Assembly (NCBI RefSeq): GCF_004341245.1
Contig: NZ_SLWY01000011.1
Coordinates: forward strand, 62,001 to 126,000
Origin: Plasticicumulans lactativorans
Lineage (GTDB): Bacteria > Pseudomonadota > Gammaproteobacteria > Competibacterales > Competibacteraceae
Direction: 5' to 3'
DNA length: 64,000 nt
The stretch's first letter is position 1. Each line of letters begins with the position of its first letter. The notes below the pieces were generated by a model. That model made no database searches. It had not been told where the DNA came from and saw only the letters and a program-made list of their open reading frames with translations. A program made the position numbers and the translations under genes. Shown piece by piece: positions 44,459-53,003 of this stretch.

Positions 44459-45163
44459 ATGAGGATCCTGAAAGTCGTCTCCGCCCTGCTCTGCTACCCG
44501 CAGCCGGAGCTGATCGCGGCGCTGCCCGAGCTCACCGAGGCCATCGCCGCCGAGCGCGCGCTGCCGCGGCGCGAGCGCGAGGCGCTGCTCGCCCTGGTCG
44601 ACCGGCTCGAGCGCAGCGAGCTCCTGACGCTGCAGGAGCAGTACGTGGCGCTGTTCGACCGCGGCCGCGCGCTCAGCCTGCACCTGTTCGAGCACGTCCA
44701 CGGCGAGTCGCGCGAGCGCGGCGCGGCGATGGTCGAGCTGCTGGAGCTGTACCGGCGCGCGGGCTTCGAGCTCGCCGCGCGCGAGCTGCCCGACTACCTG
44801 CCGCTGCTGCTGGAGTTCCTGTCGCAGCGCCCGGCCGCCGAGGCGCGGGCGCTGCTCGGCGATGCCGGCGAGACCCTGGCGCTGCTCGGCGCACGCCTCG
44901 CCGAGCGCGGCAGCGACTACCACGTGCTGTTCGACGCGCTCGGCGCCATCGCCGGCGCGCCCGCCACGCTCGCCGCGATCCGCGCGCAGGCGGCGAGCGA
45001 GGGCCCCGACCCGGCCATCGTCGACATGGACAAGCTCTGGGAGGAAGAAGCGGTCACCTTCCTCGCCCCGCAGCAAGGCGGCGGCTGCCCGTCCACCGGC
45101 GCCGGCCGGGCGGCGCAACCGCTGCAGCGGATGCCGCGACCGGCTCCGAACACCCCCCACTGA
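44459..45163 (+). CDS. narJ: Nitrate reductase assembly chaperone
   Basis: The 234-residue helical protein has the NarJ pattern ILKVVSALLCYPQPELIAAL, then QYVALFDRGRALSLHLFEHV, then LPDYLPLLLEFLSQ. NarJ binds apo-NarG and helps insert FS0 and the molybdenum cofactor before membrane attachment to NarI. The C-terminal ~30 residues are Gly/Pro/Ala-rich and variable. It is 10 bp after narH and 16 bp before narI. Confidence 0.95.
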   Translation: MRILKVVSALLCYPQPELIAALPELTEAIAAERALPRREREALLALVDRLERSELLTLQEQYVALFDRGRALSLHLFEHVHGESRERGAAMVELLELYRRAGFELAARELPDYLPLLLEFLSQRPAAEARALLGDAGETLALLGARLAERGSDYHVLFDALGAIAGAPATLAAIRAQAASEGPDPAIVDMDKLWEEEAVTFLAPQQGGGCPSTGAGRAAQPLQRMPRPAPNTPH

Positions 45164-45179
45164 GCGGAGGACTCGCACG

Positions 45180-45860
45180 ATGTCATACCTCAACGATCTG
45201 CTGTTCGGCGTCTATCCCTACATCGCCGGCACCGTGTTCCTGATCGGCAGCCTGGTGCGCTTCGAGCGCGACCAGTACACCTGGAAAGCCCATTCGAGCC
45301 AGATGCTGTCTAGCCGGGGCTTCCGCCGCGCCAGCAACCTGTTCCACGTCGGCGTGCTGGTGATCTTCGTCGGTCACTTCTTCGGCCTGCTGACGCCGCC
45401 CGCGGTGTTCCACGCGCTCGGCATCTCCGCCGGCGCCAAGCAGGTGATCGCCATCGTCATCGGCGGCATCGCCGGCGTGGCGGCCTTCATCGGCCTCACC
45501 TTCCTGGTGCGGCGGCGGCTCACCGACCCGCGCGTGCGCGCCAACTCGAGCACGATGGACATCGTCATCCTGCTCGCGCTGTACGCGCAGCTCACCCTCG
45601 GCCTGCTCACCATCCCGGTGTCGCTGTTCCACCTCGACGGCGGCAACATGCTGAAGCTGATGGCCTGGGCGCAGAACATCGTCACCTTCGACGGCATCGA
45701 GGCCGCCGCGGTGGTCGCCGACCAGGGCTTCATCTTCAAGCTGCACCTGCTGCTCGGGATGACGATCTTCCTGCTGTTCCCGTTCTCGCGCCTGGTGCAC
45801 ATCTGGAGCGTGCCGGTCGGCTACGTGCGCCGCCCCTACCAGGTGGTGCGCAGCCGCTGA
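45180..45860 (+). CDS. narI: Respiratory nitrate reductase gamma subunit (cytochrome b)
   Basis: The 226-residue membrane protein has five transmembrane helices and conserved histidines for two b haems (ASNLFHVGVLVIFVGHFFGL in TM2 and KLHLLLGMTIFLLFPFSRLV near the end). It oxidises quinol at the periplasmic side and anchors NarGH. GGAGG lies upstream of the ATG at 45180. It is the last gene of the nar operon. No clear terminator was found after it. Confidence 0.97.
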   Translation: MSYLNDLLFGVYPYIAGTVFLIGSLVRFERDQYTWKAHSSQMLSSRGFRRASNLFHVGVLVIFVGHFFGLLTPPAVFHALGISAGAKQVIAIVIGGIAGVAAFIGLTFLVRRRLTDPRVRANSSTMDIVILLALYAQLTLGLLTIPVSLFHLDGGNMLKLMAWAQNIVTFDGIEAAAVVADQGFIFKLHLLLGMTIFLLFPFSRLVHIWSVPVGYVRRPYQVVRSR

Positions 45861-46140
45861 GGCCCGACACGCGCGCTCACCGGATCAGCGGGCCGCTCCG
45901 ACGGGGAGGCATGGGGCGACCCGCCAGCGGCGGAAGCGAGTGAGAGAGGATGATGCCAAGCCGCTGTTGAGCCTCGGGTTTGCGTAGCCATCAAAACGCG
46001 CTGCGCCAGGCCCGAGGCTCACGGCGAACCGGGGCTGGATTGCCCCGGGAATCATGGAGGCTCCAGACGTTGACGAGGATAGCGTCATGAGCAGAGCGAC
46101 GAGGTCAACGCGCTGGTCAGGCCGCGCCCGTCTGACTTAA
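45861..46140. other. Non-coding stretch, probably IS-derived
   Basis: Between narI and the IS110 remnant there is no credible gene. A 67-residue minus-strand frame (45885-46088) has no ribosome site or recognised domain. The sequence probably includes degraded insertion-sequence DNA. It marks the left edge of the second cassette island. Confidence 0.4.
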
Positions 46141-46400
46141 ACGAACGAATCTCTGCAGAACCCGGGGCGGTTCAGCGTGCAGCGGCGCTGGCCCGCAACG
46201 CGGGTCGACCCCTGGATGGACTGCGCACCTGGGCGACCGAGGTGCAGCGCCGCACCCATCACAACAAGGCCGCCTGCGCGCTGGCCAACAAACGTGCCCG
46301 CATCGGCTATGCGGTCCTGCGCGACCACGTCGCTTATGGCCATCCGCAACCGCGCCCGAACAAGAAGCTCGAATGCACCGCCTTCGCCATCGCTGCCTGA
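46141..46400 (+). pseudogene. IS110-family transposase, C-terminal remnant
   Basis: The plus-strand frame ending at 46400 reads RPLDGLRTWATEVQRRTHHN, then KAACALANKRARIGYAVLRD, then NKKLECTAFAIAA. This matches the end of IS110-type (transposase_20) proteins. There is no start codon and the N-terminal DEDD domain is absent, so only the last ~85 codons remain. The following ~250 bp to the cassette core at 46666 has no gene and is presumably the old IS end. Confidence 0.65.
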
Positions 46401-46665
46401 TCGATTCACCCTTTCTCCTCACCCTTGCGCCGAGACGGATCGCTCATCATGGCAAACCGGGTCACACCCACGCGAATTGACGCCGATAACGCTTCCGGCT
46501 CTCCAGCAGCCGCTTGTAACGATTGGTGCATCGCGGGCAGATGCCATGTCGGCACGGGTCATTCAGAACCCACCACAGATGCCGGATAGTCGACTGCAGG
46601 TGATGCGCCCCGGAAAGTCAAAAACACGATCTGTCTTGATTTACGGAGGAGTCCATATACGAGAT

Positions 46666-46672
46666 GTTAGGC
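46666..46672 (-). repeat. R'' core (GCCTAAC) of a truncated cassette attC
   Basis: On the minus strand GCCTAAC lies 90 bases after the stop of the 109-residue gene. It complements the TTAGGC that begins this cassette at the attC R' at 47148-47142. The shared 12-base flank TTAGGCCTCACA (46667-46678) and its complement at 47136-47147 bracket the gene. The rest of the attC is lost at the IS110 junction. Confidence 0.55.
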
Positions 46673-46761
46673 CTCACACGGCTTTCTTCAGGGGGCGTCC
46701 GAGAGGGGGTGGAATCACGGCAGTCCACGCTGGTCAGATGCTGTCATGCAGGTTAGCTTTG

Positions 46762-47091
46762 CTAGCGTCTTCTATAAACCGCAACAACCAGCGCCTTTAG
46801 AGCCAATGCAATATGATGCTGAGGTGTGTTTGTTCCTGAATTCATTTGACCAATCGCGTAGGACACAGCGATGGCACAGAAGACAAACACTTGTTGCGTC
46901 CGATCGATACTGAAAAGCCAGGAGCCCAGTGCGGCGATGAGAAGTCCGACTAGCGCCGGCCCGACAACTGCTTCAATGAAGTTTGAGAAGGCCACCTTGC
47001 CATCCCAATCAGGTACATGAGAAAGATATTGATTGATGAGGTCGGCTGCCTCTGAATCTTCGGCAAGGTATGGTGGAACTGGCTTGGTCAT
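46762..47091 (-). CDS. Hypothetical two-TM protein on a gene cassette
   Basis: The 109-residue protein starts at the ATG at 47091 (AGAGGAG eight bases before it). It has a soluble acidic N terminus (YLAEDSEAADLINQYLSHVP) and two hydrophobic helices (VVGPALVGLLIAALGSWLF and VFVFCAIAVSYAIGQM), so it is probably an inner-membrane protein. No family recognised. It lies between an attC at 47142-47210 and a partial one at 46666, oriented as cassette genes are. It is AT-rich relative to the chromosome. Confidence 0.65.
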   Translation of the reverse strand: MTKPVPPYLAEDSEAADLINQYLSHVPDWDGKVAFSNFIEAVVGPALVGLLIAALGSWLFSIDRTQQVFVFCAIAVSYAIGQMNSGTNTPQHHIALALKALVVAVYRRR

Positions 47092-47141
47092 GATGACTCC
47101 TCTGGCTAACGAAGATCGCCAATGCGATCGAATGATGTGAG

Positions 47142-47210
47142 GCCTAATGCGCTGTTCAGCGGCGCCGCAGCGCGCAGCGCGAAGGCGTCCGCTGCAACAA
47201 CTGGTTAGCA
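47142..47210 (-). repeat. attC site of an integron-type cassette
   Basis: On the minus strand the 69-bp element starts with TGCTAAC (R'', 47210-47204), two bases past the stop of the 116-residue gene, and ends with ATTAGGC (R', 47148-47142). The arms GTTGTTGCAGCGGACGCC and the complement of GGCGCCGCTGAACAGCGC form an imperfect inverted repeat. TGCTAAC is the exact complement of GTTAGCA (47586-47580), the first bases of the same cassette. Confidence 0.78.
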
Positions 47211-47211
47211 T

Positions 47212-47562
47212 TCACCTCTTCTCTCGTTTAATAAGAGCACGAGACATGGTTGCGACCAGTTCTGAATCCGATAGATCGGCCAGAATAGTAACCGCAAGAT
47301 CCATCTTCGTCGGAGCATCAGATGCTTGAACAAGTGAGTTTGCTAAATAGCCTACTTCGTCGCTTCTCAAATAGATCGCTTGATAGCTTTGCACCTCAAA
47401 GCTTTCTTCGTCCCTAGTACGCGCATAAAGATCGAGGACTACTTCGTTCTCCTTCGACCATGCACCGGTTGATCGATCTGTTTTTATTTCTACCTTTACC
47501 GGACAATGCCCTCGGTTCCTCGAAGTACGACCTTGGAGCCACTGACGAGTGATGAATGCCAC
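47212..47562 (-). CDS. Hypothetical protein on a gene cassette
   Basis: The start is a GTG at 47562 with a strong AAGGAGG five bases upstream, giving 116 residues (VAFITRQWLQGRTSRNRGHC, then DLYARTRDEESFEVQSYQAI). The protein is soluble, charged and of no family I recognise. It is the first cassette gene after the ~170-bp repeat: the cassette boundary GTTAGCA lies 18 bases before the start codon. The longer upstream frame to 47754 runs through the repeat and is not real. Confidence 0.65.
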   Translation of the reverse strand: MAFITRQWLQGRTSRNRGHCPVKVEIKTDRSTGAWSKENEVVLDLYARTRDEESFEVQSYQAIYLRSDEVGYLANSLVQASDAPTKMDLAVTILADLSDSELVATMSRALIKREKR

Positions 47563-47583
47563 GAACTCCTCCTTATGAATGCT

Positions 47584-47752
47584 AACTATAAGTAGGCGAC
47601 CTGCCGGCCGCCTAAACACGCCCGCGGTCGCGGGAAATTCACCGAAAAATAGCGGTCGATCAGTCGGTTGGCAAGGCTGCCCGGGAATTTTTCGTGCGTT
47701 AGGCGGACGGATCGCCGCAATAAAAAATGGTGCGGCGATCCGTCCGCCTAAC
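47584..47752. repeat. ~170-bp repeat, copy 2, abutting a cassette
   Basis: This is the direct-orientation counterpart of 18833-19003. It contains the same perfect inverted repeat (22-bp arms 47698-47719 and 47731-47752, 11-base A-rich loop) with GTTAGGC/GCCTAAC ends. On the minus strand it runs into TTATA-GTTAGCA, the core site at which the 116-residue gene cassette begins. Both copies therefore end at the same base of a GTTRRRY-like site, with different DNA beyond it. Confidence 0.8.
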
Positions 47753-48000
47753 ACCTGACCCGATTCACATAAAAATACTTCATATTCAACCTGTTATCGA
47801 CTCATGAGAAATTTTATGCGGACCGCATTTGCCAGTACTGCTTCGCCCTACGGGAGCAGGCGGTGTCGACAAGGGTGCACCTCTTTGTTCTCTGCCGGAC
47901 TCCTCCGGTTTCGCCGGAACAATGGCTCTCCTGCGACGATGGCAACCCATAGTCGGACCTTGGACATCCTCCTCCCCACCCGCGTCGTCCGCCTCCTTCC

Positions 48001-48231
48001 TTCGTACACACGTGTACGAAGCAAAACAGCGCGTGTACATGCCTTGAAATCGCTTGTGCGAAGCAAGCACACGCGACTTCCGGCTTCCGACACGCGTGTA
48101 CGCGCCTGGGAATCGCGAAAACTTCGTTCGTACACGCGCAAAAAAGCCACGTACACGCGTGTACGTGGCGAGTACACGGTTGTACGAGGCTTCCACACGC
48201 GTGCAGGCGGCGGAGAAACGCGTCGATCTGC
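48001..48231. repeat. Tandem array of eleven degenerate 21-bp units with a palindromic core
   Basis: Eleven contiguous 21-base units can be cut at 48001, 48022, 48043, 48064, 48085, 48106, 48127, 48148, 48169, 48190 and 48211. The best units carry the self-complementary core TACACGCGTGTA (for example within 48148-48168). Weaker units keep ACGCG or CGTGTAC parts. There are no spacers, so it is not a CRISPR. Because 21 is a multiple of 3 and the core is palindromic, both strands read as Tyr-Thr-Arg-Val-containing heptads. It lies between the cassette island and the 3' end of flgH. Confidence 0.85.
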
Positions 48232-48323
48232 CGGGTGGATGCGCCCGCCTCACCTGGACAGGCGCGTCTGCAGCGTCACTCCACCTGACCGGGGCCAGAA
48301 CATCCGGCCGGCCGTCGCGCGGT

Positions 48324-48986
48324 TCAGAACGGCCAGTAGGGGCTGTTGAAGAAGCGGCTCGCCCAGCCCATCGCGTTGCTGTCGGCGAGCGCGCCGCGGC
48401 CGGCGTAGGTGATCTGGGCGTCGGCGACCTGGCCCGAGGCCACCGAGTTGTCGGCGGCGATGTCGTCGGGGCGCACCACGCCCTGGATCTGCACCACCTC
48501 CTCGCCCTGGTTCAGCGTCAACTGCTTCTCGCCGTGGATGGCGAGGTTGCCGTTGGGGTAGACGCCGATCACCACCGCCGACAGCGTGCCGGTGATGCTG
48601 TTGGACTGGTCGCTGCTGCCCTTGCCGTCGAAGCTGCGCTTCTGTTCCAGGTCCATTTCGAGGTCGCTGACGCTGTTGCCGAACAGCACCGGCACGTCGA
48701 GTTCGTTCTTGCCGTCCTTGTCGACGCTGGTGTTGGCCTTCTTCGAGGCATTGGTACGCTCGGCGAGGCGGATCGTGATGATGTCGCCGACCCGCCGCGC
48801 GGTGCGCGACTCGAACAGGCGCAGGTCGCGGCCGTAAGGGTAGATCGCCCCGGTCGGCCGCGCCGGCACCGCTGCGACCGGCAGCGTGCCCATCACCGTC
48901 GGCGCCACCGGGCTGAAGGTGTGGTTGTTGGGGAGGCCCTCGCAACCGGCGAGCAGCGCGGCACCGAGGACCGGCCAGGCTTTCAT
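48324..48986 (-). CDS. flgH: Flagellar L-ring protein precursor
   Basis: The 220-residue lipoprotein has a signal peptide with lipobox LLAGC (Cys near residue 13) and FlgH motifs (SLFESRTARR-like region, GDIITIRLAERTNASKKA, then GEKQLTLNQGEEVVQIQGVV). It forms the outer-membrane L ring. The ATG at 48986 with GAGG upstream is preferred over a GTG two codons earlier. It is the last gene of the flgBCDEFGH run. The flgI gene that normally follows is absent here. Confidence 0.95.
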   Translation of the reverse strand: MKAWPVLGAALLAGCEGLPNNHTFSPVAPTVMGTLPVAAVPARPTGAIYPYGRDLRLFESRTARRVGDIITIRLAERTNASKKANTSVDKDGKNELDVPVLFGNSVSDLEMDLEQKRSFDGKGSSDQSNSITGTLSAVVIGVYPNGNLAIHGEKQLTLNQGEEVVQIQGVVRPDDIAADNSVASGQVADAQITYAGRGALADSNAMGWASRFFNSPYWPF

Positions 48987-48997
48987 CGGCACGCGCC

Positions 48998-49783
48998 TCA
49001 GGTGTTGTTGTTGAGGTACTGGAGCATCTGGTCGGTGGTCTGGATCGCCTTGGAGTTGACCTCGAAGGCGCGCTGGGTCTCGATCATGTTCACCAGTTCC
49101 TCGGCGACGTTGACGTTCGAACTCTCCAGCATGCCCTGGCTGAGCGCGCCCATGCCGTTGGTGCGCGGATCGCCGACCTGCGGCGCGCCGCTCGCGCCCG
49201 ACTCCAGGAACAGGTTCTCGCCGATCGGCTGCAGCCCGGTGGGGTTGATGAAGTCGGCGAGCTGGATGTTGCCGATCTGCGTCGGCGTGGCGGTGCCGCT
49301 CTCGGTGACGCTGACCACGCCGTCGCTGGCGACGCTGACGCTGAGCACGTTGGGCGGGATGGTGATCGCCGGTTCGAGCGCGTAGCCCTCGCTGGTGACG
49401 ATCTGGCCCTGGTCGTTGATCTGGAAGCTGCCGTCGCGGGTGTAGGCGATGGTGCCGTCGGGCAGGCTGATCTGGAAGAAGCCGCGGCCGTTGATGGCGA
49501 CGTCGAGCGCGTTGCCGGTCTGGATCACGTTGCCCTGGGTGAACAGCTTCTCGGTCGCCACCACGCGCACCCCGGTGCCGAGCATCAGCCCCGACGGCAG
49601 CGTGGTGTTCTGCGAGGTCTGCGCGCCGACCTGGCGCACGTTCTGGTACAGCAGGTCCTCGAACATCGGCCGGCTCTTCTTGAAGCCGGTGGTGTTGACG
49701 TTGGCGAGGTTGTTGGCGATCACGTCCATGCGCGTCTGCTGCGCATCGAGGCCGGTCTTGGCCACCCAGAGTGCGGGGTTCAT
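48998..49783 (-). CDS. flgG: Flagellar distal rod protein
   Basis: The 261-residue protein has the rod/hook N-terminal motif ([20 protein letters not shown], then [14 protein letters not shown]) and the C-terminal coiled coil ([20 protein letters not shown]). It builds the distal rod that crosses the periplasm. The length is typical. It lies 11 bp before flgH and 13 bp after flgF. Confidence 0.97.
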   Translation of the reverse strand: MNPALWVAKTGLDAQQTRMDVIANNLANVNTTGFKKSRPMFEDLLYQNVRQVGAQTSQNTTLPSGLMLGTGVRVVATEKLFTQGNVIQTGNALDVAINGRGFFQISLPDGTIAYTRDGSFQINDQGQIVTSEGYALEPAITIPPNVLSVSVASDGVVSVTESGTATPTQIGNIQLADFINPTGLQPIGENLFLESGASGAPQVGDPRTNGMGALSQGMLESSNVNVAEELVNMIETQRAFEVNSKAIQTTDQMLQYLNNNT

Positions 49784-49796
49784 CGCGGGGCTGCTC

Positions 49797-50540
49797 CTAG
49801 CTGAGGCCGATCAGGCGGTCGGTGGCGCGTTCGTTGTCGGCGGCGGCCGACATCAGCTTGACCTGGGTTTCGTACTGGCGCGCGAGGTCGATCATCTGCA
49901 CCAGCGCGGCCGGCACATTGACGTTGGCGCCTTCGAGCGCACCGGAGGCGAGGCGCACGCCGGCGTCGGGCGCGGCGGTCACGCCGGCGTCGAGGTGCAG
50001 CAGGCCGTCGTTGCCCTTGTACAGGCGCGCCGGGTCGGGGCGGACCAGGCGGATGCGGTCGATCACCGCGAGGGTCGCGGCGCTCTGCCCGAGCGGGCGG
50101 ATCGACACCGTGCCGTCGGCGGCGACTTCGATCGCCTCGGCCGGCGGGATGGCGATCGGGCCGGCATCGCCGAGCACCGGGTGACCGGCGCCGGTGGTGA
50201 GCTGGCCGTTGACGTCGAGCTTGAGGTCGCCGGCGCGGGTGTAGGCCTCGTTGCCGGCGGCGTCGCGCACCGCGAGGAAGCCCTCGGTGGCGAGCGCGAC
50301 GTCGAGGTCGCGGCCGGTGGTGGTGATCGGCCCGGGGCGCTGGTCGATGCCGGCGCGCTCGGCGAGCGCGTACACGCGGCTCGGCAGCCCCTCGGCGGCG
50401 AACACCGGGACGCTGCGCGCCGCGGCGAGGTCCTGGCGGAAGCCCGTGGTGCTGGCGTTGGCCAGGTTGTGGCTGTTCATCGTCTGCGCGGTCAGCGTCT
50501 GCCGCGCACCGGCCATCGCAACGTAGAGCATGCGGTCCAT
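49797..50540 (-). CDS. flgF: Flagellar proximal rod protein
   Basis: The 247-residue protein begins [20 protein letters not shown] and has [20 protein letters not shown], the rod-protein signature, with the C-terminal helix [20 protein letters not shown]. It is a proximal rod component exported by the flagellar type III apparatus. It is 46 bp downstream of flgE. Confidence 0.96.
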   Translation of the reverse strand: MDRMLYVAMAGARQTLTAQTMNSHNLANASTTGFRQDLAAARSVPVFAAEGLPSRVYALAERAGIDQRPGPITTTGRDLDVALATEGFLAVRDAAGNEAYTRAGDLKLDVNGQLTTGAGHPVLGDAGPIAIPPAEAIEVAADGTVSIRPLGQSAATLAVIDRIRLVRPDPARLYKGNDGLLHLDAGVTAAPDAGVRLASGALEGANVNVPAALVQMIDLARQYETQVKLMSAAADNERATDRLIGLS

Positions 50541-50586
50541 GGTCGACCTCCGGCGCCCCGCGCCCCGCCGGCGCGGCGGGCGCGCC

Positions 50587-51885
50587 TCAGCGGATCTGCA
50601 GCAGCGTCTGCGTCAGCGAATCCGAGGTGCTGATCACCTGGGCGTTCGCCTGGAAGTTGCGCTGCGCGTTGATCATGTTGACGAGCTGCTCGGTCAGCTC
50701 GACGTTGGAGCCCTCGAGCGCGCCCGAGCGGATCAGCCCGAGCCGCGCCGAACCCGGCACGCCGGCCACCGCCGGCCCGGAAGCGAAGGTCTCGGCCCAG
50801 GCGGTGTCACCGACCGGCGCCAGGCCGCCCTGGTTGCGGAAGTGGTGCAGCGCGAGCTGGCCGAGCGCCTTCGACTGGCCGTTGGTGTAGCGGCCGAACA
50901 TCACGCCGTTGTCGGCGACGTTGACCCCCACCAGCGTGCCCGAGGCGTAGCCGTCCTGGACCAGGTTGTTGGTGCTCGACTGGCCGCCGAACTGCGTCGC
51001 GGCGGTGAAGTCGAGCTTCATCGCCAGCGGCTGCGTCGCGCTGGTGGGCTGGCCGATCGCGGTGGCCACGCCCTGCAGGTCGATGGTGACGTCGAGCGGC
51101 GTCAGCGGCGACAGCAGCCGGCCCTTGTCGTCGAAGCTCAGCGACGACGCATTCGGATCGGTCAGGGCGGTGCCGAAATGCACCAGGTTCTCGTCGGTGC
51201 CGTCGAGGGTGCCGTAGACGGTCCAGCTGCTGCTGGTGGCGCCGCTGGCGAGCGGGTTCTTGACGAAGAACACCGACAACGTGTGGCTGGCGCCGAGGCT
51301 GTCGTAGACCGCCAGCGAGGTGGTGTAGTTGTAGGTGCTCGGGTTGGCCGGATCGAACGGGAAGATCGAGGCGTCGATCGCGGTCGCCGCGGCATCGAGG
51401 TTGATGCCGTACTCGACCTTGGTGGTGGCCTTGGGGTCGATGTCGTTGGTGGTCAGCTTGAGATCGGTCGGCGAGCCGAAGGGCTGGTCGTTGGCGTCGA
51501 GCGGGAAGGCCTGCAGCTTCTGGCCGATGTTGCTGACCACGAAGCCGTCGCGGTCGATGCCGAAGCTGCCGGCGCGGGTGTAGGAGACGCTGCCGCGCTG
51601 GTCGGTCAGCTTGAAGAAGCCCTCGCCGTCGATGGCGATGTCGAGCGGGTTGCCGGTGCCGTTGATGTTGCCCTGCTTGAACTGCTGCGTGACCGCGGCG
51701 AGCTGCACGCCGCTGCCGATGGTGCGGCGGGTGGCGGTGCCGAGCGAGCTGGTCGAGAAGATGTCGGAGAACTCGGCCCGCGACGACTTGAAGCCGGTGG
51801 TGTTGTTGTTGGCGATGTTGTTGGCGACCACCGCGAGATCGCTGGTGGCGGCGTTCAGACCGGTCAGGGCGGTACGAAAGGACAT
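50587..51885 (-). CDS. flgE: Flagellar hook protein
   Basis: The 432-residue protein has N-terminal FRTALTGLNAATSDLAVVAN, then NIANNNTTGFKSSRAEFSDI, the D0 domain, an extended variable middle, and the C-terminal D0 helix NVELTEQLVNMINAQRNFQA. It polymerises into the hook. The length is within the normal range. It lies 19 bp after flgD. Confidence 0.97.
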   Translation of the reverse strand: MSFRTALTGLNAATSDLAVVANNIANNNTTGFKSSRAEFSDIFSTSSLGTATRRTIGSGVQLAAVTQQFKQGNINGTGNPLDIAIDGEGFFKLTDQRGSVSYTRAGSFGIDRDGFVVSNIGQKLQAFPLDANDQPFGSPTDLKLTTNDIDPKATTKVEYGINLDAAATAIDASIFPFDPANPSTYNYTTSLAVYDSLGASHTLSVFFVKNPLASGATSSSWTVYGTLDGTDENLVHFGTALTDPNASSLSFDDKGRLLSPLTPLDVTIDLQGVATAIGQPTSATQPLAMKLDFTAATQFGGQSSTNNLVQDGYASGTLVGVNVADNGVMFGRYTNGQSKALGQLALHHFRNQGGLAPVGDTAWAETFASGPAVAGVPGSARLGLIRSGALEGSNVELTEQLVNMINAQRNFQANAQVISTSDSLTQTLLQIR

Positions 51886-51904
51886 GGCGGCCTCCTGCGG
51901 CGGC

Positions 51905-52585
51905 TCAGTAGATCTGTTCGATGGCGTCGACGGCGACGGAGCCGCCGCCGGCCAGGTTGGCGGTCATGCCGGTGGTGGCGTCGCCGCGGCTGATGCTGGT
52001 CACCGGCAGCAGCACCGAAGTGCCGAAGCTCATGCGCTTGCCGTCGACGCTGCCCTCGACCTTCAGGCGGTAGGCGCCGGGCGCCTGCGCCACCCCGGCA
52101 TTGTCCTTGCCGTCCCACGCCACGCCGAGGTCACCGGCGGCCTGGGTGCCGAGGGCGAGCGTGCGCACCGCGCGGCCGCTCGCATCGAGCACCTGCGCGG
52201 TCAGCCCGCTGGCGTTGCGGTCGAGGTGGGCGATGGCGGTCAGCGGGGCGTTGCTGCCGAGGTAGCCGGTATCGCCGGACACCCGCACGTAGCGTCCGAC
52301 CAGCTCCGAGCCGGCGATCGCCTGCGAGGTCTGCAGCGACTGCGTCAGATCCTTGACGGTCTGCTGCAGCTCCTGGATGCCGGTGACGGTGCTGAACTGC
52401 GCGAGCTGCCCGAGGTACTCGCCGGCGTCCATCGGCTTGGTCGGGTCCTGGTTCTTCATCTGCGCGATCATCATCGTCAGGAAGGCGTTCTGGTCGAGCC
52501 CGGTCGAGGTGCGCGCGGCCTCGCTCTTGGCGTTCAGGCCCGCGTTGAGGCGCTGGTACAGGGAATCGTCGATCGTCGTGCCCAT
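51905..52585 (-). CDS. flgD: Flagellar hook capping/scaffold protein
   Basis: The 226-residue protein contains the FlgD N-terminal motif QNAFLTMMIAQMKNQDPTKP, then MDAGEYLGQLAQFSTVTGIQ, and a C-terminal FLIG-like/tudor domain. It caps the growing hook and is needed for hook assembly. It lies 11 bp after flgC. Confidence 0.96.
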   Translation of the reverse strand: MGTTIDDSLYQRLNAGLNAKSEAARTSTGLDQNAFLTMMIAQMKNQDPTKPMDAGEYLGQLAQFSTVTGIQELQQTVKDLTQSLQTSQAIAGSELVGRYVRVSGDTGYLGSNAPLTAIAHLDRNASGLTAQVLDASGRAVRTLALGTQAAGDLGVAWDGKDNAGVAQAPGAYRLKVEGSVDGKRMSFGTSVLLPVTSISRGDATTGMTANLAGGGSVAVDAIEQIY

Positions 52586-52596
52586 CGCCTTCTCCT

Positions 52597-53001
52597 CTAT
52601 TCGCCGAGCGCGAGCGTGCGCAGCAGCATCTGCTTGGACGCCTCGGCGACCTCGACGTTGGTCTGGTAGGCGCGCGAGGCCGAGATCATGTTGGCGAGCT
52701 CCTCGACCGGGTTGACGTTGGGTACGAACACGTAGCCGTCACGGTCGGCGAGCGGGTGGCCGGGGCGGTACTCGCGCGCGAGCGGCGTCTGGCTCTCGAC
52801 GATGTCGGCCACGCCGACGCCGGCGGCCTCGCCGGCATCGTCGAACAGCGTCTGGAACACCGGCTGGCGCGCGCGGTAGGTGGCGGCGACGCTGCTCGCC
52901 ACGCTGTCGGCGTTGGCCAGGTTGCTGGCGGTGGTGTTGAGCCGCACGCTCTGCGCGTGCAGCGCCGAACCGGCGATGTCGAAGACCTTGAACAAGGACA
53001 T
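52597..53001 (-). CDS. flgC: Flagellar proximal rod protein
   Basis: The 134-residue protein starts MSLFKVFDIAGSALHAQSVR and has NTTASNLANADSVASS and the FlgC end motif VNPVEELANMISASRAYQTN. It is a proximal rod component. The start at 53001 is two bases after the flgB stop, so the two are coupled. Confidence 0.97.
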   Translation of the reverse strand: MSLFKVFDIAGSALHAQSVRLNTTASNLANADSVASSVAATYRARQPVFQTLFDDAGEAAGVGVADIVESQTPLAREYRPGHPLADRDGYVFVPNVNPVEELANMISASRAYQTNVEVAEASKQMLLRTLALGE

Positions 53002-53003
53002 GG

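Noticed and set aside
48001-48231. CRISPR array
   Set aside because: Units are contiguous 21-mers without unique spacers, are degenerate, and no cas gene is nearby.
47786-48349. Overlapping ORFs on both strands through the 21-bp array, reading Tyr-Thr-Arg-Val heptads
   Set aside because: Both strands give the same motif because the unit is palindromic and a multiple of three. No good ribosome site or non-repeat domain supports a protein, so it is annotated as a DNA repeat, with the coding option left in the findings.
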